From Actinomycetes bacterium (GTDB lineage Bacteria; Actinomycetota; Actinomycetes; Mycobacteriales; Micromonosporaceae), in assembly GCA_021793335.1 (NCBI GenBank), contig JAJYSW010000044.1, forward strand, positions 1 through 17,276: a DNA stretch of 17,276 nt, read 5' to 3'. Shown in pieces: positions 1 through 7,320 of this stretch (within the stretch, counting starts at the first letter, position 1; each line of letters starts with the position of its first letter). A program made the translations under genes and the position numbers. The notes beneath the pieces are model-generated. The model worked only from the letters and a program-made list of their open reading frames with translations, made no database searches and was not told the DNA's origin.

Positions 1-1620
1 GTTGTAGAGCCGCTCACCGCTGCGCAGATCGTATGCCATGACGCCCAGTCGAGAGCCCTCCCGCTCCGAAGCGGAATAGCACTCGACCAGTTGCACGGTG
101 CGCCGGTCGCCCTGGTCCACGGTCGCCTTCGCGGAGGGATCACCCCGTTCGTTCCCGTCGACGGCCTCGGCCAGGGCGGTCGGGTACGACAGGTACAGCG
201 TCCCGCCGCACGCCGAGGAATGCGTCGCGCCGAACTGCTGCCCGCCGGTGCGCCACAGCAGTGATCCGTCGTCGGCGTCGACGGCGAGCAGCTCGTGCTC
301 GAAGCGCCTGGCGGAGAACGGGCCGTCGGAGACCCGCTGCTCGATGCGGCTGTCGATGATCACCGCGTCCTCGGTGACCAGGAAGCTCTCGGGGGCGACC
401 TCGGAACCCGAGTCGATGTCGTGCTCCCACACCATCTCGCCGTCGGCGAGGTCGAAGGCGAGCATGTGGTCGTTGACGACCAGCCGGTCCGGCGCGGGCA
501 CGCAGTCGGTGAGCATCACCAGGCGGTCGGCGGTGATCTGGGCGGCGGTGCCCGTGCAACCATCCGGCAGGTGCGCCCGCCATTGCAGGTCTCCCCCGAA
601 GTCGTAGGTGGCGAACGCGGAGGAGCGCACCCCGGTGTACACGAGCCGGTCGTCCGCGATGGCCAGGAGCACGCCGGGCGAACCGTCGAAGCCGATCGTG
701 GCGGCCTCCTCGCCGGTCTGAGTGTGGAGCACGCGCGTCTGGTAGTCGTCCCGCTTATCCGCGCGCGGGCCGGTCAGCGCCACCAGTTCCTGGGTGTGCG
801 AGAGCACCGGTTCCTGCGCGGACTGCCAGTTCCAGCGGCGGTGGTACCACACGGCTGAGCCGGTGGCCGGGTCGAGCAGGGTGACCGCCTGCGGCGCGGG
901 GTCGGCCGGGTGGTCGACCCGGAGCATCCCGTACGGGGTCTGGACGAAGCGCTCGACGCCGGCCAGATCGGTCATACCTTCGAATGCGGGTTCGCCGGCG
1001 GACTCCGAGGCGTCTCCGACGCGGGCGTCCTGGTTCGCCAGCTCGGTCCACAGCTGCATCGCCGGGGCGAGCGCGACGGCGGCCAGGCCGACGCTCGCGA
1101 CGGCGAGGATCGAGACTTTGCGGCGCAGCTTCCGCGGCACTGCGACGCGGCCGCCGGCGTAGCCTTCGACGGCGAACTCGGCGAGCGCGAGCAGGCCGCC
1201 GCCGATGACCCCGAAACCGTATGCCAGGGCGGCGATGCCGGCGCGGTGCGTGATGAACGCCTCGGGTCCGGCATCGGGCATGGACGCGTACACCAGCCAT
1301 CCCGCGACGGCGGCGAGCACGGCCGTGGCCAAGGCGACGACGATGAGGCGCAGGCCCGAACGTGTGAGCGCGGTGAGGACCACGAAGGCCACGAGCAGGA
1401 CCGAGGCGACGGCCCCGAGGATCTGATACAGGCCCGAGGATCCGGTGCTGGCGGCGTTGCCGAAGGAGGCCCATACGATCAGCGCGGCCCAGGCGATGAT
1501 CGCGGTCAGGCCGGCGGCGCGCAGGAAGACGCGGGCCACCGGCCGTCCACCGGCGGGGCCGGGGATGAACGATCGGGGATTGAAACGGTGCCGACCAGCG
1601 GCAGAGGAGCTCGCGGACAT
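1..1620 (-). CDS. Membrane-anchored PQQ-like beta-propeller protein (C-terminus off the window)
   Basis: The frame is open from an ATG at 1620 to the window edge, 540 codons without a stop. Residues 1-30 are basic. Five hydrophobic segments follow at about 33-54, 64-85, 90-112, 128-151 and 169-191. From about residue 205 the protein is soluble and carries repeated PQQ-like blade motifs of the D-x-x-[TDS]-G-x-x-x-W type, for example LDPATGSAVW, FDLADGEMVW and VDADDGSLLW. With five membrane spans and a basic N-terminus, the propeller should lie outside the cell; the cysteines in DGCTG, TDCVP, SACGG and VECYS would fit disulfides there. The leader holds AGAAAGAG just upstream as a ribosome site. 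It lies 71 bp downstream of thpR on the same strand and may be co-transcribed. PQQ-like propellers often act as scaffolds or redox dehydrogenases; no catalytic residue lets me choose. Confidence 0.85.
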   Translation of the reverse strand, partial: MSASSSAAGRHRFNPRSFIPGPAGGRPVARVFLRAAGLTAIIAWAALIVWASFGNAASTGSSGLYQILGAVASVLLVAFVVLTALTRSGLRLIVVALATAVLAAVAGWLVYASMPDAGPEAFITHRAGIAALAYGFGVIGGGLLALAEFAVEGYAGGRVAVPRKLRRKVSILAVASVGLAAVALAPAMQLWTELANQDARVGDASESAGEPAFEGMTDLAGVERFVQTPYGMLRVDHPADPAPQAVTLLDPATGSAVWYHRRWNWQSAQEPVLSHTQELVALTGPRADKRDDYQTRVLHTQTGEEAATIGFDGSPGVLLAIADDRLVYTGVRSSAFATYDFGGDLQWRAHLPDGCTGTAAQITADRLVMLTDCVPAPDRLVVNDHMLAFDLADGEMVWEHDIDSGSEVAPESFLVTEDAVIIDSRIEQRVSDGPFSARRFEHELLAVDADDGSLLWRTGGQQFGATHSSACGGTLYLSYPTALAEAVDGNERGDPSAKATVDQGDRRTVQLVECYSASEREGSRLGVMAYDLRSGERLYN

Positions 1621-1691
1621 GAACTCTTTCTACCGGGCGCGACACGCCGAGGAACGGCTTTCGCGCATATCTCGCGAGCCGGTTCGGTATC

Positions 1692-2369
1692 TTACGCCGC
1701 TCCGAGCGGCATCGTCGCCACAGCGGTGTAATTCGGCTGCTCCTGGCCGGGCTTCGTACCGAAGTCCGACTTGTACAGAACGACCTGCCGGGCGGTCCAG
1801 GACGGCCCGTAATATCGGCGCAGGGTCAGCAGGTCCTGGGCCGCCTGCTGGTTGGTGACGCGGTCGCCGGGGCGGGCGAGGGTGACATGCGGCCGGTACT
1901 GCTTCTGGTCGACGGGCAGGTCTGCGGCGGTGAGGCCGGCCCTGATCCGGTGGACCAGCTGTACGAGGCGGGCGATATCGCCGTCGAGACCGGCGTAGAC
2001 GACCGAGTAGCGGCCGCGACCGAACCGGCCGCCGCCGGAGACGCACAACCGCAGCGGCTCGAAAGTGTGGCAGGCCGCGGCCAGGACGTCGGATGCCTCA
2101 TCGAACCGGTCGACGGCGACGTCACCGAGGTAGGCGACGGTCAGGTGCCAGTTCTCGGAGCGGACGAGGCGGTTCGACGGGGCGGGTCGGCTGCTGCCCT
2201 GGCCGGGGCGGCTGGCCCGGCCGGGCGAGGCTCCCGTGCGGCGGGCGATGTTGAGGTCGGCCACCACTTCGGCGAGGTCGGATACGGCGTTGTCCGGGAG
2301 CGGCAGCGCGGCGAAGAGGCGCTGCGTCCGAGTCGCGGTCTCGGCTACGGTGGCGACGGTGGCACTCAC
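1692..2369 (-). CDS. thpR: RNA 2',3'-cyclic phosphodiesterase (2'-5' RNA ligase family, 2H superfamily)
   Basis: This 225-aa protein has both catalytic tetrapeptides of the 2H phosphoesterase fold: H75-L-T in WHLTVAYLG and H161-V-T in PHVTLARPGD. Bacterial ThpR opens 2',3'-cyclic phosphates on RNA ends and can reversibly form 2'-5' linkages; its cellular role is poorly known. The opening RLFAALPLPD matches the usual R-x-F-[IV]-A-[LI] first strand. A basic, Ser/Pro/Gly-rich insertion at about residues 43-68 lengthens it beyond the typical 180-190 aa. The start is GTG at 2369, supported by GGAGGG 7 nt upstream. The neighbours are the propeller protein downstream and a convergently unrelated MFS gene upstream on the same strand. 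Confidence 0.88.
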   Translation of the reverse strand: MSATVATVAETATRTQRLFAALPLPDNAVSDLAEVVADLNIARRTGASPGRASRPGQGSSRPAPSNRLVRSENWHLTVAYLGDVAVDRFDEASDVLAAACHTFEPLRLCVSGGGRFGRGRYSVVYAGLDGDIARLVQLVHRIRAGLTAADLPVDQKQYRPHVTLARPGDRVTNQQAAQDLLTLRRYYGPSWTARQVVLYKSDFGTKPGQEQPNYTAVATMPLGAA

Positions 2370-2499
2370 TGGATTCCCTCCAGAGGCTCGCTAGGGGTCT
2401 TGACGCGCGCCGGAGTCGATGGGTGTCTCGAAGCGGCGCAGCGGGGCTGTCGCGATGTGACTAATCCTCGCAGCAACGCCGACTGTTAATTCAGTGAAA

Positions 2500-2514
2500 T
2501 CCCGCCAGACGGGA
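2500..2514 (-). terminator. Candidate intrinsic terminator, distal, after the MFS gene
   Basis: Read on the minus strand, TCCCG and CGGGA form a perfect 5-bp stem around TCTGG and are followed by TTTCAC. The short T-rich tail suits termination of a minus-strand transcript. It lies about 130 bp past the MFS stop. Confidence 0.4.
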
Positions 2515-2572
2515 CGGTAACTTATGTGAAGTGGCCGCTGAGGAACGAGAGGCCCATGGGGGCAGCGGCGGA

Positions 2573-2589
2573 TTCGCGGCCTCCGCGAA
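2573..2589 (-). terminator. Candidate terminator hairpin directly after the MFS gene
   Basis: TTCGCGG and CCGCGAA are perfect 7-bp arms with a 3-nt loop, 53 bp beyond the MFS stop codon. There is no T-run, as is common in high-GC actinobacteria. A close relative of this palindrome occurs at 16679-16702. Confidence 0.45.
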
Positions 2590-2641
2590 GCGCCACGCCG
2601 GGCCGCCCCACCATGCCGATACCGCCGATACCGTTGCCGCT

Positions 2642-3910
2642 CTATGGCATCGCCTTACTGGGGACGACATCGGCCAATCGGCGACGCAGCCGCATGTGCT
2701 TGAGCGCGTAGGCGAGCACCACGGCCACGATCGACACGCCGCCCCCGAGCCACAGCCCGGCCCGCGCTCCGGCGACCTCGCACACCCAGCCGACCAGCGG
2801 CGCGAACATCGCCGTGGAACCGAGGAACACCAGCAGATACAGGCTCAACACCCGTCCGCGGAAATCACCGCGCACCCCCATCTGGATGCGCTGGTTGGCC
2901 GCCTGAGCGAAGTAGACCATCGCGAAGCCGGTCGGCGCCAGCAGGATCATCGCCGAGACCAGCGAGGGACCGAAGCCGGTCACGACGGTGCACACGCCGA
3001 GGGCCAGTCCCGCGCCGAGGACGGTATAGGCGCCGGGGCGTCCCTTCCTGCGTCCTGAGACGAGCGCCCCGGGCAGGGCCCCGACGGCCAGGGCCGTCAG
3101 CAGCAGACCGAAGGTGTCCGCACCGGTGTTGAACTCGGTCTTGGCCAGCATCGAGAGCGTGACCGGAAAGTTGAAGGCGAAGCCCGAGACGAACAGGGAG
3201 ACGAGCAGGACGCCGAGCAGATCGGGCCGGGCCGCGACGAAGGCGAGCGCCTCGCGGATGCCGCCGCTGGTGTCGGCCGCGCGGACGACCGGGTTCGACA
3301 GGCGGCGGCGCAGCAGCGTCAGGCAGGCGAGGGCCGGGCCGAGGAACAGCACGGCATTGAACGCGAGGACGGCACCGGTGGAAGTGACGGCGATGAGGAT
3401 GCCGGCGACCGCCGGGCCGGCGATGCGGCTGGTGTTGAAGATCGCCGAACCGAGGGAGATGGCGTTGGGCAGGGCGTCGCCCTCGACCAGCTCGGAGTAG
3501 AAGGCCTGACGGGCGGGCCCCTCGATGACCGAGACGCAGCCGAAGACGAACACGGCGAGGTAGACCATCCACACCTCGGCCATGCCGGAGAGCACGATCG
3601 CCGCGAGCACGGCGGTGATGACGGTGTTGCCGATGGCGCACAGGAACAGGATGACGCGCTTGTCGAAGGCGTCGGCGATCTTGCCGCCCTGGAGGCTGAA
3701 GAGGAGGTAAGGGCCGAACTGGAGGGCCAGGGAGAGCCCGAGCGCGGTCCCGGAGTCGCCGGTGAGCTGGAGGACGAGCCAGTTGATGGCGGTGGTCTGG
3801 AACCAGAACCCGAGCGTGCCGGTCAGCTGGCCGGCCGCGAACACTCGGTAGGCGGGGAAGGCGAGCGCGCGGAACGTCTCGTGCAGCTGGCGAGTGATGG
3901 CTGGGGACAT
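2642..3910 (-). CDS. MFS transporter, drug/siderophore exporter-like (DHA3/EntS type)
   Basis: This 422-aa integral membrane protein has roughly twelve hydrophobic helices. The N-terminal half has the layout of the MFS_3/EntS-like efflux group: FPAYRVFAAGQL at helix 1, then the loop GGKIADAFDKRVIL, which corresponds to the MFS motif A region between helices 2 and 3, and later EGPARQAFYSELV. Such proteins are proton-driven exporters of drugs, siderophores or other small molecules; the substrate cannot be read from sequence. The C-terminal tail is basic (HMRLRRRLADV) and cytoplasmic. The ATG at 3910 is preceded by AGGGG at close spacing. It lies 254 bp downstream of sepH on the same strand, behind its own leader, so it is probably a separate transcript. 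Confidence 0.9.
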   Translation of the reverse strand: MSPAITRQLHETFRALAFPAYRVFAAGQLTGTLGFWFQTTAINWLVLQLTGDSGTALGLSLALQFGPYLLFSLQGGKIADAFDKRVILFLCAIGNTVITAVLAAIVLSGMAEVWMVYLAVFVFGCVSVIEGPARQAFYSELVEGDALPNAISLGSAIFNTSRIAGPAVAGILIAVTSTGAVLAFNAVLFLGPALACLTLLRRRLSNPVVRAADTSGGIREALAFVAARPDLLGVLLVSLFVSGFAFNFPVTLSMLAKTEFNTGADTFGLLLTALAVGALPGALVSGRRKGRPGAYTVLGAGLALGVCTVVTGFGPSLVSAMILLAPTGFAMVYFAQAANQRIQMGVRGDFRGRVLSLYLLVFLGSTAMFAPLVGWVCEVAGARAGLWLGGGVSIVAVVLAYALKHMRLRRRLADVVPSKAMP

Positions 3911-4164
3911 GGTGCCCCTGATCCTAGCTACTTACCGGCCGGCTAGCCAGTGAATATGACCAAACCCTCTCACCGCGACCGGCCCCACACGAGAAAACGG
4001 TCGGGCACCCCTCAGGGACGCTCGACCGGGCAGTATCCATATTGCTCACACGGAGTCGAGCCAAGAAGCCGCCGCACCCTCCGGCGCACTTCGCTCCGGC
4101 TCCGCCCTGTGCCGACTCGCCCGGCTCCGCCTCCGTGCTACTTCTTTCCGGCTCCGCCCCTGTA
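3911..4164. other. Spacer between sepH and the MFS gene, with repeats
   Basis: No gene is visible. The sepH-proximal end is built of tandem and near-tandem copies of CGGCTCCGCC (4097, 4122, 4149, 4176). The MFS-proximal end contains the GC palindromes CCGGCCGG and GGCTAGCC next to each other (about 3936-3949), a possible but unproven operator. Confidence 0.5.
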
Positions 4165-4185
4165 CTACTTCTTTCCGGCTCCGCC
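4122..4185 (-). repeat. 27-bp tandem repeat spanning the sepH stop codon
   Basis: Unit CGGCTCCGCC-N9-CTTCTTTC (27 bp) occurs at 4122-4148 and 4149-4175, and its first 10 bp recur at 4176-4185. Only a few bases differ in the N9 block. On the coding strand the unit includes the last sepH codons (Gly-Ala-Gly-Lys-Lys) and the TAG stop, so a second in-frame copy of GAGKK-TAG lies immediately after the real stop. Another CGGCTCCGCC is at 4097-4106. Confidence 0.85.
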
Positions 4186-5187
4186 GAAGAGCACATCGTC
4201 CCAACCGGGAAGCTGATTGCGCGGCTTCGAGGCGGCGGCGGCCAGCGGCGGCGAGTGCAGATCCTCCTCGACGGCCGAGCGGCTGCCCGGACGCAGCACC
4301 GCCAGCGAGGGCACCTCGGGCGTCTCTCGCTGCTCCGGTGTGGTCGTGCCCGGAAGACCCAACTGCGCGGGCTGCGGCCTGCCGCGCCCCGCTGGGTCGT
4401 CGAGCGGACGCTCCAGGACCTCGCGGAGCCGGTCGCGGCGCAACGGATCGGGCTGCGCCATATCGTCATCGACCAGACCGTGCAGCGGATCCCGCGAAGG
4501 ACGCGCCGGTTCCCCGGGTCTGATGCCCAGGTCCGAAGGCGCGTCCACCGGATCGGCCACCGGTTTGGGCACCGGCGTCGACAGGAACTGCGCCATCTCG
4601 TCATCGGGCGTGACCGTCTGGCGGGCCCGATCGAGCTTCCAGCGCGCCCGCGCCGTCGTCTTGCCCGAGGACCACGAAGCCTGGACCATCCACGAGCCGT
4701 CCTCGGTCCGCCAAGCGTCCCACGAAACCGCCTCGGGATCGACGCCGTGCGCGCCGAGCTTCATATCGACCACGTTGGACATGCGGTCACCGCGCTCCGA
4801 CGTGGCCAGACGCGCCCGCCGAGCCGCCTGCGCGAGCATCGCCCGCTCCTGTAGGACCGGACCGGCGTAACGCAGCACCCGGTCGACGGCGACTTGCGAG
4901 GAGGCGGCGATGTCCTCGGCGCTCTCCCCCGAGCGGATGCGGGTCTGGATGTCGCGCGGCGACAGATTGATATGGGTGGCCCCGCGCGGCGGAGCGGACC
5001 TGGTGCTCGACTGGTTCGAGCCCGAGGTTTTCTCGCCCTTGGCCTTCGGGGGCTTCCCGCCATCGGGCACCTCGACGGCCGCCGAAACCCGCTCGTCGAG
5101 CGGCAACGCCAGCAGGCGCCCCAGCTCGTCGGCGAGCACCAGCGCATGACCGTCCTCTGAGAGGGCTACGAACCGTACCGGCCTCAT
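4165..5187 (-). CDS. sepH: Cell division regulator SepH (DUF3071)
   Basis: SepH is a conserved actinobacterial protein that binds FtsZ and stimulates its assembly at division sites. The 340-aa product shows the family layout: a conserved start (MRPVRFVALSEDG-x-ALVLADELGRLLALP), a helix-turn-helix-like block at about 74-115 (LSPRDIQTRIRSGESAEDIA), a W-rich segment (VSWDAWRTEDGSWMVQASW), a long disordered acidic/proline linker, and the terminal signature LPGWDDVLFG near residues 326-335. The ATG at 5187 fits the family N-terminus and has AGGGG upstream; an in-frame GTG at 5196 overlaps that ribosome site and is less likely. The gene is divergent from the DUF2530 gene. The 3' end lies in a 27-bp tandem duplication. 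Confidence 0.92.
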   Translation of the reverse strand: MRPVRFVALSEDGHALVLADELGRLLALPLDERVSAAVEVPDGGKPPKAKGEKTSGSNQSSTRSAPPRGATHINLSPRDIQTRIRSGESAEDIAASSQVAVDRVLRYAGPVLQERAMLAQAARRARLATSERGDRMSNVVDMKLGAHGVDPEAVSWDAWRTEDGSWMVQASWSSGKTTARARWKLDRARQTVTPDDEMAQFLSTPVPKPVADPVDAPSDLGIRPGEPARPSRDPLHGLVDDDMAQPDPLRRDRLREVLERPLDDPAGRGRPQPAQLGLPGTTTPEQRETPEVPSLAVLRPGSRSAVEEDLHSPPLAAAASKPRNQLPGWDDVLFGGAGKK

Positions 5188-5321
5188 GCCTGTCACCCCT
5201 CGTGTTCTTCGTCAGCGCCGCACTGCCAGCTCATCCGAGCGTACGCCCAACCCTACCGGCGAACCACAACCACCGGGGGACGATATTCGCACTCGCAGCA
5301 CTTTCGAGTCGGTGTTATGGA

Positions 5322-5356
5322 TTGTCGTGCGGCCTGACGCAGAGTACATTGGCGAC
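5322..5356 (+). promoter_or_regulatory. Promoter of the DUF2530 gene (leaderless)
   Basis: TTGTCG (5322-5327) and TACATT (5345-5350) are separated by exactly 17 bp. The GTG start codon begins 6 nt after the -10 box, so the predicted transcript starts at the start codon. Confidence 0.65.
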
Positions 5357-5683
5357 GTGTCGTCCGATGGAACTTCCCAGCCTTCACCAGTCCCCTCGTC
5401 GACGCCCCGTGACGCGCTCAAGCGGGTCAAGCGCTCGCCGGAGCTGCCCGCCGCCGATGCGGTGCAGCTGCGCATGACACCGATCGCCGCGGGCGGGACA
5501 CTACTGTGGACTATCGCATGGATCGTCGCGCAGTTGTTCCGGGACGAGTTGGCCGATTCCGGACGCGAATGGTGGATCGCCTGCGCGCTGTGCGGTGTGG
5601 CGCTCGGCATCATCGGCACGGTCGTCATGGTGATCATGGACCGTCGCCATTTCTCGTCGCGGCCGGACCGCGAGACCGAGTGA
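5357..5683 (+). CDS. DUF2530 small membrane protein
   Basis: From the GTG at 5357 the product is 108 aa. A variable Ser/Pro-rich N-terminus leads to LPAADAVQLRMTPI and two hydrophobic helices (about 52-70 and 78-98), split by a short loop with EWWIACALCG. It ends in a basic tail (MDRRHFSSRPDRETE). This matches the DUF2530 family, small two-helix membrane proteins encoded beside sepH or the menaquinone genes in actinobacteria; no function is known. The frame stays open back to 5186, but the promoter with -10 TACATT 6 nt before GTG argues for the shorter form. It faces DUF3027 tail to tail over 30 bp. Confidence 0.8.
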   Translation: MSSDGTSQPSPVPSSTPRDALKRVKRSPELPAADAVQLRMTPIAAGGTLLWTIAWIVAQLFRDELADSGREWWIACALCGVALGIIGTVVMVIMDRRHFSSRPDRETE

Positions 5684-5691
5684 ACCGGGCC

Positions 5692-5706
5692 GCCCCGGCA
5701 CGGGGC
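5692..5706. terminator. Bidirectional hairpin between DUF2530 and DUF3027
   Basis: GCCCCG and CGGGGC pair perfectly around a GCA loop in the 30-bp gap between two convergent genes, so it could end both transcripts. Confidence 0.5.
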
Positions 5707-5713
5707 CGCCGAA

Positions 5714-6499
5714 TCAGAGCTCTTCGGAGCCCTCGTCGTCATAGATCGTCTCGGACTGGACGACACCTTGCGGCGTGGTGTCGACGAACTCGCCGATCTC
5801 CGAGTGGGCGCCGCAACCGTGATCGGCCGAGACGACCTTGGCGTCCTCCGAGGAGTACAGATTCGCGCACGCGCCGAAGGCCACTCGCATCGACCCGGCG
5901 AGCGGCAGGTAGAACCCGCAGGTGCCGCAGCGGGCCGACAGGGGCGCGGCCTCGCTGATCGGGGCGTTCGGGCCGCGATCGCCCTCATACCAGCGCCGGG
6001 CGGTCTCGGTGCGCCCCTCGCGGTTCATCACGCGTTTGCGCCCGAGGCCCAACTCGTAGGCGATGTCCTCGACGCCGTCGTCCTCGGAGTAGCAATAGGC
6101 GGGCATGAGGCGATCGTCGTCCTCGCCGGTCGGCAGGACCTCGCCGGTGCCGACCTCGCCGGCCTCCAGCCGGTCGGACCACGGCACCCACGCCGGGGGC
6201 CGGAGCGCGTCCGGTCCGGGCAGCAGCGCGGTCTCGGAGACCGTGGCGGTCCTGGCGCGCGGCGCGCGGCTGAGCACGACCGCCCAGCGCCAACCGCGGT
6301 AACCCGACAGCTCGCAGTCGAAGTAGTGGGTGACCACCCGTTCGGCTTCGGCTTCGACGCTCAGGTGCTCGCCGACGCCGTCGCCGGCTTCTTCGGCGGC
6401 CGCTCGGGCGAGCTCGACGGCTTCCGCGCATACACGGTCGAGGCGCGGCTTGCGGGTACGGGTCTTCGCAGCTGCGGTGGCGGTTGAGCTCTCAGGCAC
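5714..6499 (-). CDS. DUF3027 family protein with a four-cysteine zinc-binding-like motif
   Basis: The 261-aa product starts at the GTG at 6499. It has a basic Lys/Arg/Ala-rich N-terminus, a middle domain (HYFDCELSGYRGWRWAV; later LMPAYCYSEDDG) and a C-terminal block CGTCGFYLPLAGSMRVAFGA...DHGCGAH. Cysteines at about 191, 194, 211 and 229 plus a nearby histidine resemble a structural zinc site. DUF3027 is a conserved actinobacterial family without a known reaction. A longer frame extends to 6586, but TATCCT lies 7 nt before the 6499 GTG and no ribosome site is visible, so a leaderless start there is preferred. It is divergent from mqnB. Confidence 0.85.
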   Translation of the reverse strand: MPESSTATAAAKTRTRKPRLDRVCAEAVELARAAAEEAGDGVGEHLSVEAEAERVVTHYFDCELSGYRGWRWAVVLSRAPRARTATVSETALLPGPDALRPPAWVPWSDRLEAGEVGTGEVLPTGEDDDRLMPAYCYSEDDGVEDIAYELGLGRKRVMNREGRTETARRWYEGDRGPNAPISEAAPLSARCGTCGFYLPLAGSMRVAFGACANLYSSEDAKVVSADHGCGAHSEIGEFVDTTPQGVVQSETIYDDEGSEEL

Positions 6500-6506
6500 G
6501 TGTCCA

Positions 6507-6512
6507 AGGATA
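6507..6512 (-). promoter_or_regulatory. -10 box of the DUF3027 gene (leaderless)
   Basis: TATCCT on the minus strand, followed by 7 nt and the GTG start codon. A -35 element is not clear. Confidence 0.5.
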
Positions 6513-6688
6513 GGGCAAGGCGACCCCCGCCCCACAGGACGGGGCTCGCAATGGTGAGCCGCGTGTCGGAGTCCCGACGCCCGCACGAGAGGCGCCGCGG
6601 GAGAACGTCTCGCGGTCCGACGCCGCTCACGCCTCCGGGGCGATCGCCCTCACCGCTCTCGGTGCGCCGAACCGCGAGCCGGACCCGG

Positions 6689-6694
6689 TACGTT
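6689..6694 (+). promoter_or_regulatory. -10 box of mqnB (leaderless)
   Basis: TACGTT followed by 7 nt and the mqnB ATG at 6702. No Shine-Dalgarno is present and the -35 is poor. It drives the mqnB-mqnD pair. Confidence 0.5.
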
Positions 6695-6701
6695 TGACGC
6701 C

Positions 6702-7316
6702 ATGCGAATACTCGTCGTGTGCGCGGTCCGCGAGGAGGCCGAAGCCGTGGAGGCCGGCCGCACAACCCGCCATGAGCTGGACATCCTCGTGTGCGGGGTG
6801 GGGCCCGCCTCCGCCGCGGCGGCCACCTCGCGGACCATCGCCGAGAACAGCCAGATGGGCCGCGCCTACGACGTGGTGGTCAACGCGGGGATCTGCGGGG
6901 CGTTCAAGGGCCGCGCCGAGATCGGTGACACCCTCATCGCCACCGACTCCGTCGCCGCCGAACTCGGCGTCGCCCTTCCCTGGCGGTTCCAGCCGATCGA
7001 CGAACTGGGTTTCGGCACCAACCGGATCGGTTGCAACACGGTGCTGACGGCGGCCGTCGAGGGCGTCCGCGGGGAGATCCTCACGCTCTCCTCGATCACC
7101 GGATCGGACGGCCTGGCCGCGAACCTCGCCCACCGCCACCCCGAAGCGATCGGGGAGGCCATGGAGGGCTTCGGCGTCGCCACCGCGGCCCAGCAGGCGG
7201 GGCTGCCGTTCGCCGAGATCCGCACCGTCTCCAACTACATAGGGGACCGCGACGTCGCGCGCTGGGACTGGAGCGCGGCGCTCACCTCGCTGACCGCGGC
7301 GATCAAGGAGCTGTGA
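6702..7316 (+). CDS. mqnB: Futalosine hydrolase
   Basis: MqnB cleaves futalosine to hypoxanthine and dehypoxanthinyl futalosine in the alternative (futalosine) menaquinone pathway, in the cytoplasm. The 204-aa protein has the nucleoside phosphorylase/MTA-SAH nucleosidase fold: MRILVVCAVREEAEA at the start, the GVGPASAAA turn, NAGICGAFKG at about 61-70, MEGFGVA at 154-160 with the ribose-binding Met-Glu pair, and SNYIGDRD at 177-184 with the aspartate expected to act on the purine. The length fits the family. It is the first gene of a two-gene operon: mqnD begins 4 nt after its stop, and its last codons contain AAGGAG, the ribosome site for mqnD. Its own start appears leaderless. Confidence 0.92.
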   Translation: MRILVVCAVREEAEAVEAGRTTRHELDILVCGVGPASAAAATSRTIAENSQMGRAYDVVVNAGICGAFKGRAEIGDTLIATDSVAAELGVALPWRFQPIDELGFGTNRIGCNTVLTAAVEGVRGEILTLSSITGSDGLAANLAHRHPEAIGEAMEGFGVATAAQQAGLPFAEIRTVSNYIGDRDVARWDWSAALTSLTAAIKEL

Positions 7317-7320
7317 GACC

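Larger units (their letters stand above)
2370..2641. other. Non-coding spacer between thpR and the MFS gene
   Basis: There is no credible gene in these 272 bases. It holds two perfect hairpins (2500-2514 and 2573-2589), which are the likely 3' end of the MFS transcript, and presumably the thpR promoter. I could not identify a convincing -35/-10 pair for thpR. Confidence 0.6.

Noticed and set aside
755..1645. A 296-aa minus-strand frame at the propeller gene
   Set aside because: Arg-rich shadow. The frame starting at ATG 1620 gives membrane helices and propeller motifs and stays open to the window edge.
4097..4185. Regularly spaced repeats as a possible CRISPR array
   Set aside because: Repeat and spacer are both too short, the spacers are nearly identical, and there are no cas genes. 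This is a simple tandem duplication.
5186..5356. A longer DUF2530 start at 5186
   Set aside because: It would put the promoter inside the gene and overlap the sepH start region; the added residues do not look conserved.
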